Positions 21,681 through 33,845 of a stretch of DNA of 64,000 nt are shown here, in pieces (the first letter of the stretch is position 1; each line of letters begins with the position of its first letter). The notes beneath the pieces are model-generated. The model saw only the letters and a program-made list of their open reading frames with translations, had not been told where the DNA came from and made no database searches. Origin of the DNA: Cloeon dipterum (Eukaryota > Arthropoda > Insecta > Ephemeroptera > Baetidae); assembly GCF_949628265.1 (NCBI RefSeq), contig NC_088789.1, positions 1,488,001 through 1,552,000 of the forward strand. The letters are read 5' to 3'. Both the position numbers and the translations under genes were made by a program.

Positions 21681-23367
21681 TCAGTACGGCTGGTGTCTCT
21701 GGCCTCCGCGTCCACCTCCTCGACCCCTCTGCTTGCCGCCGCCTCCGAATCCGCCGGGGTTGCCACCGCCAAATCCACCGTAATTTCCGTAGCCAGTGTA
21801 GTCGTAGCCACCGCCGTATCCTCCGTAGCCGCCACCGTAGTCTCCGCCGCCGTAGTAGTCGTAGCCCTGGCCGTAGTAGTCGCCGTAGCCACCGTAGCCG
21901 CCTCCGCCGCCCCCACGACCGCGACCACCTCGCATGCCGCCGCCGCGTCCGCGACCACCGCGTCCGCCTCGGCCGCCGCGCATCGGCATGTTCTCTGGTC
22001 TGGGTGTGGCCTTCAACACCAATATAGACAAATGAACACACATTAAAAGAGTTGCTTAGATTGATCTTCTGGCGTTTCAATGGTTTCAATTAGCTCAACG
22101 ACTTTAAAATACAAGATAGGTTACTCTTGACCTATAGTCTAAGAAGGAAATCTGCTTTTTACTCTTTCGTGTCGCGTAAATTTGGCCGATGGTTTGCCCT
22201 GCCTACTTTGATATCTCTCCATGGCCCTCACGAGTCAGCTGATCGAAGTGAAGTTGGGTGAAAGGACTCGGAGAGAACTACTTCACCCCAATCAGCTGAC
22301 TCAGAGAGAAATCAAAGTGAGCAGGGCAAACGATCGGCCAAATTTCCGCGGCACGAACGAAAAATGGCATATTTAACGGGAAGTGTGCATTTCTGCTTCT
22401 ATTTTACTAATATTCCAAATTGAATTTTGGCGTGCACGGTTCAAAGCAAGGACTGCAGACCCAATAATTCCAGAATTTTGTTGCTCTTGCTCTAGATGTA
22501 AATTTAATGTAGTTTAATTTGAGATTTAAAGCTACAAATCCCTGAACCAGGCTAAACACTTAAAATAAACGGATCAGGATCGATCTTTAGTGGGGCAACT
22601 AGCTAATAACCATCGAATCTCTAAACTAACGAAGCAAAATTCATGGCAGTGATGTAAACAACAGTCCATGCATGCCAAAATCACCAGCTATTAAATAACT
22701 TTTGAGCCTTTGCAAGCTGACCACCAGAAGAAAGCAATACTAAGGCTATCTGGCAACCCTAGGTCCTTACCTTTTTGACATCGACTTCCTTGCCGTTAAT
22801 TGTCTGCTTAGGCGTTTTCAGCAGCTCCTTGACCACCTGCTCGGAATCGAAGGTGATGAAGCAGAAACCCTTGCGCTGGTTCTTCTGCTTGTCGAACGGC
22901 ATTTCGACCTCGACAATGTTGCCGAAATTGGAAAAGAACGCTTTTATGTCGTCGTCAGTCAGCTCAGGCACGAGGCCTCCGACGAAGATCTTTCCGTGCC
23001 TCGCCTTCGCCTTCTTTGGATCGATTTTTTTGTTGTTAATTATATGGTCGCCGGCGTTGAGGATCTTGTCGAGCGTGTCGGCCGACTTGAAGACCAGGAA
23101 AGCGAAGCCCCTCGAGCGTCCGGTCGTTGGGTCAGTCTTGACGTTGATGCTCTCGATTTCGCCAAACTTGGTGAAGTGCTCGCGCAGCTCCTTATCCGTC
23201 GTCTCCCAGCTGAGGCCGCCCACGAAAAGTTTGCGGTCGTCGTCTTTTCCTGGAGCTTCTGCGCTGCCGCTGTCTCCTCCGTTGCCTCCGTTCATGTCGC
23301 CGAGGTCTTCCCCTGTATCTTGGCATTCCTCTCCGTTGCCCATTTCAAAATCTTGGTTGTCTGCCAT
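21681..23367 (-). CDS. sqd: hnRNP Squid (two RRMs, Gly-rich tail)
   Basis: hnRNP A/B-D type RNA-binding protein; in flies Squid controls splicing, export and localisation of mRNAs such as gurken. Exons 23367-22771 (199 codons) and 22010-21681 give 308 residues. RRM1 (about 46-120) has KLFVGGL and RGFAFLVF; RRM2 (about 126-199) has KIFVGGL and KGFCFITF, with the linker DPKKAKARHGKIFVGG nearly as in fly Squid. The second exon is the Gly/Arg/Tyr-rich domain (RGG, GYGG and YYGG repeats) ending RGGQRHQPY, the same tail as in flies and a PY-type import signal. The donor GTAAGG and acceptor TTGGTGTTGAAG join KK to ATPRPENM. An acceptor (ATTTTCAG) 12 nt before the ATG shows a 5' non-coding exon. The intron carries a long hairpin. 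Alternative 3' exons, known in flies, were not identified. Confidence 0.96.
22157..22365. repeat. Long inverted repeat in the squid intron
   Basis: Left arm 22157-22253 and right arm 22281-22365 pair over about 85 nt: AAATTTGGCCGATGGTTTGC with its near-complement, GCCCTGC, CTTTGATATCTCT, and GAGTCAGCTGAT against ATCAGCTGACTC. The loop is about 27 nt. Either a MITE or a structured intronic RNA. Confidence 0.8.
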
Positions 23368-23379
23368 GTTTGCTCACAA

Positions 23380-24762
23380 CTGAAAATTAAATCATTCAAA
23401 ATTAGCTGCTTTTTCAAAGAAATTTTTACTAAAAATGAATATGTAAACAAACCCAACAATAACTTAATTTTCAATTAAAACAACATTTGACGCTCAAAGC
23501 ACGACGAATTACATTAATGCACGCAGAGAAATGAGTTGTTTCAGCTTGTGCAAGTGCATTTACCCTAAGGAAGGTCAAACGCAGACACTAACGAACTTTC
23601 ATCAAGGTTTGCGTCACGGTCGCGAGTGCTAGAGCACCATTTTCCACTTTCATGACATGTCAAGTTTACCGCCTATTCTGGCCGACTTGTGGATAGAGCA
23701 CGTGCCTAACTCACAATTAACCAGACCAGATTTTGGGTCAACATTTCGCGCAGTTCAGGTTCAAGTTCGCTTGCTGTTGTTTGTAAACAGTATTTTAGTG
23801 CACAATTAAAAAGAGGAAATGCTGAAGATAAGCGGGCGCGTGCGATAAAATTGCGGCGAATGCTCTGTTTACTAAAACCCGCATCACATGTGCACGGTTG
23901 TTTTGATTCAGTTTTCATCCATAAGCTGATATTTTCCTCAGATAAAATACATTCATATCAAATCTTGTGGCTCCAAGTTTCTTTAAATGCGGTTTTTTAC
24001 CCTCAGGATCAAGTAAATCCAAGGTTTATTTGGAAAATAAGGTATAGCGTGCTGAAAAATGGAGCGAAATCTCGCGGTACAGATTTTGGAATCGAGTTTC
24101 CCACGAAAGTATGCACCCTCCATCTAGATTAATTAGAAATATTTATGCACTCACGTTTTTTTAAGTATTCTGTGTGAAGAGATCTTGCTTATATGCAAAT
24201 TTAGATCTAAAAACGAATTATTTGCTGGTTTGCAAACGGCTGCAAACCAGACGAGCCTAGAAAGGAAGCTCTGGAGACGCCGGACGCCGAATCATGGCGG
24301 CAACAGTTTAAACTAAATCCAGACTAGTTGAAACTCAAGAATTGTTTCGAAATGATGCTTGGAATTTGTCCATTGATGATTTGAGTATTATTTAACATAG
24401 TTTGTTCTGATTCGAACCATTTACGCTGTTGCCTACTCAATAAATAAATTAAAAATTAGATGGAAAATTCTCGTTAAGTTGGTATTAACGCCAGCCAAGC
24501 TATTCAGAAAGATGGCGATCGCAGAAGAGGGGAAGAACTGATTCATCCTATTGGTGGTCCCAAGATGAGCGCTAAAAAGTAGTCGATTTTTTATTTTATT
24601 ATATTACAGGTGAAATCGCGGGCAAATTCGCAATTCAGTTCGTTATTACACAATGCTAGCGAAACAAACACTGCGCCTGACACCAGAATAAGGTGTGATG
24701 GTGGTTTAAAATTTTAATTTTTCATGATTTGGAAGTCAGATTATTTCACATGATACCCTTAA
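23380..24762. other. Upstream region of squid, spacer to MED30
   Basis: Holds the squid 5' non-coding exon and promoter (not located) and spacer. A short inverted repeat TTTGCTGGTTTGCAAACGGC / TGCAAACCAG lies near 24220. No further gene seen. Confidence 0.5.
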
Positions 24763-24768
24763 TTTATT
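24763..24768 (-). terminator. Poly(A) signal of MED30
   Basis: AATAAA on the minus strand about 60 nt after the MED30 stop codon. Confidence 0.6.
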
Positions 24769-24829
24769 TAAACTTGTACAAAGCGTAATATTAATTTCCC
24801 AAAATATCTTTCAGATAGTTTTGATGATT

Positions 24830-26753
24830 CTATGATCTTCTCATAGCTAGCATTGTGTTGATTTCCCAAATAATCTTTCTCATGCTGTCAATGACTTCTT
24901 TAAGTTGCTTATTCTTCAGTGCGACTTGCTGTAATAATAATGATAGGTTGTGAATGTCCCATCGAGTGCAATAAAAAAAAAACAAATTACCTCCATAACC
25001 TCATTCTGCTCTTCGCAACTCTGTTTGTACATTTCAGAAGTCTTTTTCTCCTCAGATTTCATGTCCCATTCATCTTTGAGAGGAATGAGGCTCTGAAAAT
25101 GGTCTTTGATAACTACTGTTCACAAAAACGCTATGGCCAGAATTACCTCTATGTGAGTGTACTCCATGCCTTGGCAATTTTCGTTGCATTTTTCATAAAT
25201 GAGGCGTAATCTTTTAAACAATACTTTCAAAGCTTTCAACTGTTCCTGAACTTTGACTCTTTTTTCATTGGTAGCGGTCTGCCCCTGAAGTGTTCCGTTC
25301 GGAAGCTAAATTAATTGCGTCATAAGAAATGTGCTCTGCGAAACTCAGGGTCCGGATATTATTTACCGAAACCGACTTGAGAGAGCTAAAAACATCTTGC
25401 GTTCTCGACAAAATGTCGTGAACGGTTTCTTGGCCCAAACGACACAGCATGGCCGTGTTGACGTCTTTGGGTTGGCCCTGCTGCGCTGGGGTCGGCGCCT
25501 GAGGTGGAGTTTGCTGGGGGGTGGTGACGCCCTGCTGCTGCTGTGGTGGTTGCTGCGGCTGCTGCACCCCTTGCATCGGCTGCATGGGCTGCTGCGGTTG
25601 CTGCTGTTGCATCTGCTGCGGGCCGATCACTCCTCCAGGCATGCCTTGCGGACCCATCTGAAATCCGACAGCCGTTTTAATTTGTAGAAATTGTCCAGCT
25701 AAAATGATGGAAGTCTCAGCCAGCCAAAGTGAATGTGGCTAAGCTGCGCCTAGCGCCAGTTAAAAAGTGTCAAAAATTAAACAGTGCAGAAGAAAAATGT
25801 CTTTCGACCCATCGGATCGTTGAGCACTATCAAACTTTACGTTTAAAATATTGTCAACCGCGCCAGCCACCTGTCAAAATCAGGGTTGCATTTTCTTACC
25901 AACCGGTTTTTTCACCACTGGTTTTTACCAACTTCTAAAGCGAGAAACGAATTTATTCCATTTTATCCCCAGTGAAAATCTAAAATTTGTGGTCAGACTG
26001 GTCGAAATTTCCTCTAATGAGCAGATTTTTTTATTTAAATTTCCATTATATGGTGCCTCATATTCTCTAAAAAATATTCTGACAATTTTTCATGTCAAAG
26101 TCTGTGATAATTAGAAAATTATTGATAACTGAGGTGCTAACATTGCCTGCAAGAAATTGTTAAAAGAGAAAAAGGATTTATCATTGCATTGCATTTATAA
26201 AAATGCGTTTTTTGCAACCCTGGTGAAAATGGCAAGCCGTCGCCGGGCAAAAAATTCGGCTAAGCCAGTCCCACCAGCCACCGCCTTAAATCTCTCGGCT
26301 GAGTGAGACTTCGGTATTCGGCCGTACTTGCATCTGCTGCATTTGCTGTTGCATGGCCTGTTGCTGCTGCATGGGCATCCCTGGCTGCATCTGAGGCTGC
26401 ATGCCCATTTGCTGTTGCATCTGCTGCATTTGGTTAGGCAGCTGGCCGGGGATCTGTCCTCCCATCTGGTTTCCCATTTGTCCAGCCATTTGGTTGCCCA
26501 TCTGGGCTCCCATTTGTCCGTAGCCCTGCTGACCCATCATTCCTGCGATAAAATTCACTGATGTTATAGCATTCTCAAGCTCTAAATGGAATTTTCAACT
26601 TATAAATTATCATAACTCACCTTGTTGCTGAGCTGGACTCATCATTCCGACGTTGCCAGCAGCCCCTGGGAAAGGTTGTCTCATTCCACCCTGCTGCTGA
26701 GGGTTTGGGTAGCCGCCGCCTCCGCCAGGATACATATTTTGTGGGCCTGCCAT
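24830..26753 (-). CDS. MED30: Mediator complex subunit 30
   Basis: Metazoan Mediator head subunit that links activators to RNA polymerase II. Six exons on the minus strand: 26753-26621, 26542-26328, 25657-25367, 25305-25147, 25092-24991, 24928-24830; 332 residues. The conserved part starts near residue 180: DVNTAMLCRLGQETVHDIL, then LPNG, LFKRLRLIYEKCNENCQGM and the C-terminal coiled-coil NKQLKEVIDSMRKIIWEINT with MLAMRRS, all close to human MED30. The first ~175 residues are an added Gln/Met/Pro-rich low-complexity region: MG.QMG.QM repeats in exon 2 and QQPQQP runs in exon 3. It is much longer than the short human N-terminus; the fly protein is also extended. Splice sites are GT-AG with consistent phases. 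A repeat of family H abuts the donor of exon 2. Confidence 0.95.
26215..26300 (-). repeat. Dispersed repeat family H, copy 1
   Basis: On the minus strand: GAGATTTAAGGCGGTGGCTG then GGCTTAGCCGAATTTTTTGC. A related plus-strand copy is at 59190-59395. It starts about 30 nt inside MED30 intron 2. Confidence 0.65.
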
Positions 26754-28698
26754 TTTTACAGTAAGTCAAGACAGGATTTAACAACTCGAAGAATTCTAGC
26801 AAGAGAAACAAAAAGTTCAACGAGAAAATTAGCGTAAATAAGCCCAAGCGTTTATGTAGCCGAAATTAGTGTAAATGTGTGGTAAAGTTACAGTTTCTGT
26901 CGGGTTACACATCTCGCCAGTTCTTATGAGAATCCCATGTTTGAGTAGGGGTGGCGAAAACTGTAACTTTTCCATATGTACAAAAATGCGAAATGACGTT
27001 GTGAAGTGAATACAAATATAAAGAGCGCAAATTCGCTGTGCTAAAGCCAGCCAAAGCTTTGAGACAATCAAAAGCGTGGATAATCACCGAAATCACTGAA
27101 TTCAACCTCTTGAAAATGCAGTGACCTGTAACAATTTCTGATTCAAAACAAACAAGAACGAGGAACGAGACGCCAGCAAGCTAACAGTGTCAATGCCGTC
27201 AATGGTGTGTGGTGTGTGGGGCGTGTGGAGTGGGGCGTGCCGGGCGTCGGCATACGTCACGAACAGCAGCCAATCGCAGATCCATATTGGACTTTTTAAA
27301 TGTAACGTTGAATGCGATTGCTTTAATTCCTCGAATTTGAAATGAGTTGGCGGCACGGGAACTTCTAATTTTAAAAACGGGCTGTGTGGGATTCCTGTGA
27401 GAATTTTAAAGCGATTTTTTGTTAGAGTATAAGCAGTAAAATAAATTAGAATGGAAATAAACACAAGAACTTGATAAATTAGGCATTCGAGCTTGCTTGA
27501 ATCGCATTATTTGTGAATTTTATGTTTTCTTTTCTTTTAATTTGACATTTAACAAAAAAAAAATAATGCTTGTGGATATATTCAAAATTATATTCTGTTT
27601 AAAATGTTCTTGCAATAAAATATCCTAGTAAAATATGCATGTATGTAAATTATTTCTTTAATAGTAAAAAATCACATTGTTGCCATTTCATATCTTTGCT
27701 AAATCGACTATTTTTGCACATCCCTTATTATAACATAACTGACAAAAGTGAATTGAATGTTGGGTACTATGATTTATACCATTTATATGAAAGGCTTCAC
27801 GATTTCTAGCGAGTCTCGTTAGATGGCCACTGCCTTCATTTTTGCCAGAGAAATGCTCGTAAAGTTACGCCAAAGCGTGCAGACAGAGCATGGATGGATT
27901 GGATGCTAGCTGTTAGTGTTTCGAGTCCGCAGAGATACAAAATGTTACAGAATAGTCAAGAAGTGACGAGATTTGTTCCTCCTTTAAAATCCGGGAAAAA
28001 GTTTTGAGAATTAAATAAAAAAATTAAATAATTAAGGATTTAATATGGACTAAGTTTATTCTGATAAAGGTAAATTAAGGTTTTTAAACAATTGTTTTTA
28101 CTTTTTCACAATAACTATACAAACTCACCATTGTAATCAATTAATTTTAGTAAGTTGAAATTTGCCTTTTACGAGTGTTGAGCAAAGTTCAACTCCATTT
28201 CAGCGAGAGTGCATGAAATTGATCAGAAGCAAAAAGTATCGGATGATTTCTGGGTGGTACGTTCCGTTTAATTATGCAAGCCGTGCAGTGAGTACACGTG
28301 TTGAACGACGGGGGAAAGCTGCTGCCAAGGCAACCCTTTCGCTCGGCGCTTGCAGCCCTTCATGCTCGCCCCAGGCGTACGCACGAAATCGGCTTTTCAC
28401 GGCAGAGTCACACACCAGTAACGAGATTTCGTCCGCCCGGCGCGGTCCACCTATAACAAAGACACACACTCTATAGTTAGATTATTCGGTTCAGTCGGTT
28501 GGCTGGCAAGGCCAATGCGATAGCAAACTCACAGTGAGCTTCCCATGCAGATTACTTATTTTTATGAATGACACTAATTCCATTGAGAGCAATTACGCGG
28601 ACTGTTTTGATATGGACGGTTTGAAATTGAACGGAATCACGCCAAGGCTAAGGAATAGATTTGAATGGCAAAAAAATCTTATGAATGGGCAATAGATT
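26754..28698. other. MED30 promoter side and start of the gene desert
   Basis: MED30's 5' leader and promoter must lie in the first part. A G/T-rich stretch (GTGTGGTGTGTGGGG) is near 27205. No coding exon was recognised; open frames such as 28162-28476 show no domain. Confidence 0.45.
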
Positions 28699-29060
28699 TT
28701 AAAGACCACGTCTTTGACGAAGTTTCTGAGCACACAAATCGATTTTAGAGGGTCGAATTAGGTATAGTGGATATTTTTTTCCGACCAAAAAAGTCCAGTG
28801 CGACATACAAACTTTTTTACCCGCCAAAACAATATGAATTCGAGAATTGCGCATGCGTCAGAGGGGACTGCATCCGACAAAAAAGTCGTTCGTACAGGCG
28901 GTCTCTGTGCAAGTGCTCAAACCAGCTCTCGCCTTCATATTTTTTTGGCGGGAAAAAGTTTTACTTATGCTACGCTCGTCGCGCTGCACTTTTTGGTCGA
29001 AAAAAAAATATTCATTTTACCTAATTCGAGCTCAGAAACTTCGTCAAAGACGGTCTTTAA
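28699..29060. repeat. Foldback element family C, copy 1
   Basis: About 360 bp, nearly fully self-complementary. Left: TTTAAAGACCACGTCTTTGA, AGTTTCTGAGCACAC, CCCGCCAAAACAATATGAAT, GCGCATGCGTCAGA. Right: TTTTTGGCGGGAAAAAG, GAAACTTCGTCAAAGACGG, TCTTTAA. The right arm of this copy lacks the internal GCATGCG box. No coding capacity. Confidence 0.88.
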
Positions 29061-29499
29061 TTGAATTTTCGATTAACTGGCACGGAAAGATTAAAAAGTG
29101 CTGGTTTAATAACGATTCGCGAACTGCCTTCAGCCTCAGTCGAGTTTCAGCAGGCTCATCCAACCAACTTAATTGATCGCGTCCAAGTGCGTCGCTCATT
29201 GTCATCAGTAAATAATAATGAGGGGCGAGTTATGAGTGTCAGTGCACGCGCGTCCTCTCAAAGTAATTAGATGCAGGTTGGAACAAAAGTGCGCGGCCCT
29301 TGTTGGGCGGCGTATCAAGCCATCTCGGCGCGCAGAGCACACGCCATTATGTTCTATAATTTAAATTTCAATAACGCACCCGGCTTATGCGTGCAGGACC
29401 TTCTCAGGCGCTGTGCAGGCAGGGCTTCAAGGAACAAAGCTGCACACTTGTAGCATTAATACTGTTGAGTTGCTACAACTTGAGTAAAAATACACCATT

Positions 29500-29835
29500 C
29501 TTTTCTACAATTTGCAATTTTGCAACAGCAAAAATTCAAATTTTTTAAATTTTCTCCAAAATTCCCAGCGCTTGACCCCATTTTCTTGGCAGATTCCGAT
29601 TCCTCTTGTCGAGATCTGTCCTGAAAACTTTTAGGGAAACTCTTTGTTGTGAAATAAAATCAGATTTTAAATAACGAGACAGTCGCCTAATTAGGAAACA
29701 GTCCTCACCATTTTTCAGCCACTTTTCTCAAAAATTTGCGCTGCTACTTAGGTTATTTTGGCTCTAACTGAATCATAAGAGATGAGTTCATTTATTGTAA
29801 CCAAGCATTTTCCAGGATTTTGCAGTATATTTTAA
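29500..29835 (+). repeat. Dispersed repeat family F, copy 1
   Basis: Ordered landmarks: TTTTCTCCAAAATTCCCAGC, GCAGATTCCGATTCCTCTTG, TTAGGGAAACTCTTTGTTG, GAAATAAAATCAGATTT, GAGACAGTC, CTTAGGTTATTTTGGCT, GATGAGTTCAT, CATTTTCCAGGATTTTGCAG. The same series recurs at 51590, 57200, 58060 and 61480. Confidence 0.8.
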
Positions 29836-30639
29836 TTTTGTTGAACTGGAAGCTGCAAGAAAAAGAGAATAACAGTCCAAATGTCAAAGGCGTCCGTATT
29901 TTTACAACAGCGTGGCTTTGAAACGATTTTAGGATCTCGGCGGGGAATGACGTCAAATGGATTCTTCAACCCGGAACAAATAAAGCAAAATAAACAAAAA
30001 AAGAAAAGGACCAAATAAACTCCATCCATTCGAGACAACAGAAATCCTTAATTAAAAGACGAACGCTGGAGGGAAATCGAATTCATTTCGACGTTAAATT
30101 TATAATGATGCTGAAAAATGAGGAAAGGAAAAGCTTTTCTCTTGGTGCGCTGGGCTGGCCGAATGGCGCGTGCATAAAATATATTTCTGTTATCTCTATA
30201 TCTCATCTGCGTTCGCGCTCTATTCCAGACACCGCGCGCGAGTTAAAAGCCCTGGCAGAGACCAGAGGTCGATAATTGTTGCGTGCTGAGGTGAATAGTA
30301 ATAACGACAGTGTGTATAATATTTAATGTGAGAGCCGCTGGGGTAAACCGCGACTGCTGAGCCGCCGCTTGACCCATCCAAAGCTCAATATTGACCAAAG
30401 CAAACAAGCAAACATAATATATAGGCATTCAATTTCACGCAGTTAATTTACAGCTCACCATCAGGCCTTCACTCAAATCGGTTGAAATTTAATGCAGAAA
30501 GTGGATGGATGGAACTAGAAATTCGTTGTTAATTGTAAGACTCTTGTTGTTTAGCCTAATTTTACCAATTTTACAATTCACCAGATGTTGGCAAAAACGA
30601 CCAATAAATAATCAAAACAAAAATATTGAGATGAAACCA

Positions 30640-30990
30640 GGGCCTGATTCACGTGACGCGCAGATATGGCGTCTGATAGAGTACGGCGGGAAAGTTAAAA
30701 ACGTAAAATTAAATTGGTTAGGAAAATTTATTATGAAATACCGGCCAGCACAATTAATATTTTTGTTGTTATTTCTTTAATAACAGCTGCTTAGCCCGGC
30801 AACTGGCGAATCAACCGTCAGATTGGCTCATCACGTTGATGGAAATGTTAAAAAATACGCGGGAATGAAATTATTAGGTCGGCACACCTCTTTTTCGGCG
30901 CTTCTGATTGGCCTCCATCATTTCGACGCCATATTGACTTTTGACCGGCGGAAATCCACACAGATCGCAATCCTGACCCCGGTGGAAAAA
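30640..30990 (+). repeat. Dispersed repeat family E, copy 1
   Basis: Landmarks: GATTCACGTGACGCGCAGAT, TACGGCGGGAAAGTT, TTTTTGTTGTTATTTCTTTA, CTTAGCCCGGCAACTGGCGA, AAATACGCGGGAATGAAATT, ATTAGGTCGGCACACC, ATTGGCCTCCATCATTTCGA, CGCCATATTG, GACCGGCGGAAATC. Recurs inverted at 46165-46515 and at 63757-64000. Confidence 0.8.
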
Positions 30991-31681
30991 AAACTAACCT
31001 CATCTAACAATAAAAGCGCAGAGTGTTGGTTTGTCCTGGCGTGGAAAATTTTGCATGCGCTGCGATCAGAATCAGAGAGAGAGGTACAAATTTTTATGTA
31101 TGCGCGCGTGTGTATATATGCGAGACCTGGCTCCTTTAATGGCCCAACAATGAGGGACGTGCGAGCGTTTTGAGTTATTGTCCATAATGACACGACGGCA
31201 GCGCGGCGGCGTTCGCGTTTAATGACATCATCCATTAACCCAGATACAAGGGATTAGCACCGATTGCTTCGCAACATGGACGGAAAATTATTATTTGCCT
31301 TCCCTGCGCCGCCCATCTCCGCGCACTGCACGCGTTGCTTTTCCGTCGAGCATGTGAGTTTGCAGCGCGATTTGCAAGTCAATAAGTATATGGTGTAAAA
31401 ATGGAGCTATTGTTGTCAACCGACCGAGCGGCGGCCGCGCTCTCGCATGCTCACTGTCCTCTGGGACGACTGTTTTGCCGGCACCGATGACTCCGATAAA
31501 AAAGTGGATATTTTTGGCACATGATGTGGAAAGTTGAAAACTCCATCATGAGAGAGAAAGAGGGGGGAATCCAAGTGTTGCACAATACTCACTTGTAATT
31601 TGAATTTGTCTCGGAAAAGTCAGAAATAAATTAAAAAAAATCATTGAAGGACTTATTTCCTGCTTTATCTCAGTTACTTAA

Positions 31682-32019
31682 TTAAAAGACCGTCTATGAC
31701 GAAGGTAAATTGGGTATTTTTTGCGACCAAAAAGTCGAGCGCGACCTGCGAACTTTTTTTCCGCCAAAACAATATGAATGCGAGAAGTGCGCATGCGTCA
31801 GAACTGGTTTGAGCACTTACAGAGAGACCTCCTGTGCCTTCTTTTTCAGATCCAGCAAGCTGTGACGCATGCGCACTTCTCGCATTCATATTGTTTTGGC
31901 GGGAAAAAGGTTTGCACGTCGCGCTGGACTTTTTGGTAGGGAAAAATTTCCATTTTACCTAATTCAACCCTCAAGAATCGATTGGTTTGCTCAGAAACTT
32001 CGTCAAAGACGGTCTTTAA
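31682..32019. repeat. Foldback element family C, copy 2
   Basis: Left end TTAAAAGACCGTCTATGACG with a deletion of the next ~60 nt relative to other copies; then CCGCCAAAACAATATGAATG, GTGCGCATGCGTCAGA, centre, ACGCATGCGCACTTCTCGCA, TTGTTTTGGCGGGAAAAAGG, and GAAACTTCGTCAAAGACGGT. Two NRF-1-like sites. Confidence 0.9.
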
Positions 32020-32780
32020 ATCCAATTTCAAACGGAACACTCTTTTCCGGCTCTGCAACAAAATATTTTTATCCAAAAAGAGAAGTGCTTTGCGTAAGAT
32101 TTGATGGAAAGTGAACCCTTGGCCCTATAGTCTCCACGGATTTATCCACTGCGCATTATGATAATACTGTTGCAAAACAAAAATTTCGATGCCTATACAA
32201 TAAACACGCATTTCTCTTTCGCGTGATCGCCTTTCAGCATGCAACATTGTAATTATGCTGCATGCTACGGAAAATCGATTTTGAATTATCATTGCAATAG
32301 CGCGATAATGCACGGAAAGTAAAAATAAAGCACGTCAAAACGGAAAAAGTGTGTTGTGCATAACACGAACGGGTGAAGCACAACACTACGTGTTAGATTG
32401 AGTTTTCACTCTGCGCGCGCCATAAATACTTGCTCTGCATGTTGTTATTGTTTTTTTCCCCAGCGCTAATTAATTTGAAGCAACACGAAATCGACCTCGC
32501 TCAATTTAATTTTACTTCTTAAAGCGGATCGATTACAGGGCGACAGTTGATTTTTTTTTAATTGTTGGATGCAATGAACAATTTGATTTAAAATTTTCAG
32601 CAGTCAAAAAAAGACCTTGCGCTATAGGAGATAGTGCTAACTTTGCAAACACTTTTCTAAAAAAATATGCCAATGAAAGCTAAGCTTTGCAATACTACGC
32701 GCCTAGTATAGAAAAGAAAACTGTGCCGCCAAACTTGCAAATCCAGCGGGTGGTATACCACTCTAGGGGTCGTGAGAGAT
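32020..32780. other. Non-coding spacer
   Basis: AT-rich spacer between two family C elements. Near 32545-32640 a short stretch (GTTGGATGCAATGAACAATT, AAAAAGACCTTGC) resembles the start of family F. No gene seen. Confidence 0.5.
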
Positions 32781-32872
32781 TTAAAGACCGTCTTGGACCA
32801 AGTTTCTGAGCACACCAATCGATTCTTGAGGGTCGAATTAGGCAAAATGGAGTTTTTTCCGGCAATAAAACG
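32781..32872 (+). repeat. Foldback element family C, left-end fragment (copy 3)
   Basis: TTAAAGACCGTCTTGGACCA, AGTTTCTGAGCACACCAATC, GATTCTTGAGGGTCGAATTA, then the match ends near a TTTTTTCCGGC. Only the first ~90 bp of the element remain. Confidence 0.85.
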
Positions 32873-33679
32873 ACAATTAATCACCGCACCGCAGAGTGCA
32901 ATTTGGTGAAACTCTGTCCCCCTTTTTATTCATCGCTCATCCGATTTCTGATACGAAATTTTTCTTGCCTGAATGAAGACACTCTCGTCTTGACGCAAGA
33001 GATTAGAAAGAGTATGCGGCGCGCGCAGAACATTATTTCCGAGGTAATAAATAATGAGAAGGAAAAAAGCGTTTTATCAGGGTATATTGAAATAGCTGGA
33101 GATGAATTATTCCGAAGCAGCACCGAAATAAATATGCTAATGCGCACGAGATGATATATTCACGAAAGGGCAGGAATGGAACTCGCCTCGCAGCAGCTTC
33201 GATGATAATTATGCATGGGAAATTGGCCACTCTGCATGTTTGGTCGGGCCCGCCATGTTCGAGTTCAGCGCGATTAGCCTCACTGATTGGCAATTACCCG
33301 ATCGACACAGCGCTGTCCTGATTTTCACCAACCCACCAGACTTGATTAATAATAATGCGCCCCAGCAATTCGTAAACCATCCCCTGCTATAATCGTCTGG
33401 AGGAGGATTCCAATAAGTAATTCTGTCAAGAAAACCAAGAGGGCGATCAATCAATCACCTTTTCTTATTGTGAAAGCTACAAGAACCAAATTTGGCAGTG
33501 GAATCAATCAAATCCACATTTTAATATCTTTGATTCTCTCAGTTTAATCAGCTTAGGGTTGGGAACTTCAAGATAAAAAAATTCTCAAGATGGATGACAA
33601 ATATAAGAATTTTTACAACATCAGCTTAAAAGCCACTGATTTTACTAAAAGACCTGAAATTTTAACACTTCGTAATTTA

Positions 33680-33845
33680 ACATAATTTTTTTGGCGCGAA
33701 ATTTTACCTTTTTGTGGTTAAATACGGAAAAATGCGGAAAAACCCCAAACTGGTTATTTTCCCCGGCTCATTTTTAGCGCAAAAAACCAGTGTTGCATTT
33801 TTGCGCATTACAAAATTGGTGAACCCTGGTTACAATTCGAATTAT
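33680..33845 (-). repeat. Dispersed repeat family G, copy 2
   Basis: Plus strand reads TACGGAAAAATGCGGAAAAA, CCCCAAACTGGTTATTTTCC, GCGCAAAAAACCAG, TTGCATTTTTGCGC and CAAAATTGGTGAACCCTGGT, an inverted relative of 12575-12785. Confidence 0.6.

Larger units (their letters stand above)
29061..31681. other. Non-coding spacer with repeats F and E
   Basis: Contains a family F copy (29500-29835) and a family E copy (30640-30990). Other parts mix AT-rich DNA with CpG-rich patches (near 29280-29340 and 31310-31440). No exon recognised. Confidence 0.5.

Noticed and set aside
21632..22046. Open frames overlapping the squid Gly-rich exon on both strands
   Set aside because: Shadow frames of GC-rich GGX repeats; the chosen frame joins in phase to the RRM exon and ends RHQPY as in fly Squid.
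22775..23478. Plus-strand open frames across the squid RRM exon
   Set aside because: Antisense to a clearly coding two-RRM exon and without any domain of their own.
28798..29176. Open frames within family C copies (several loci)
   Set aside because: Similar peptides recur at each copy on both strands because the DNA repeats; they carry stops at different places and no domain.
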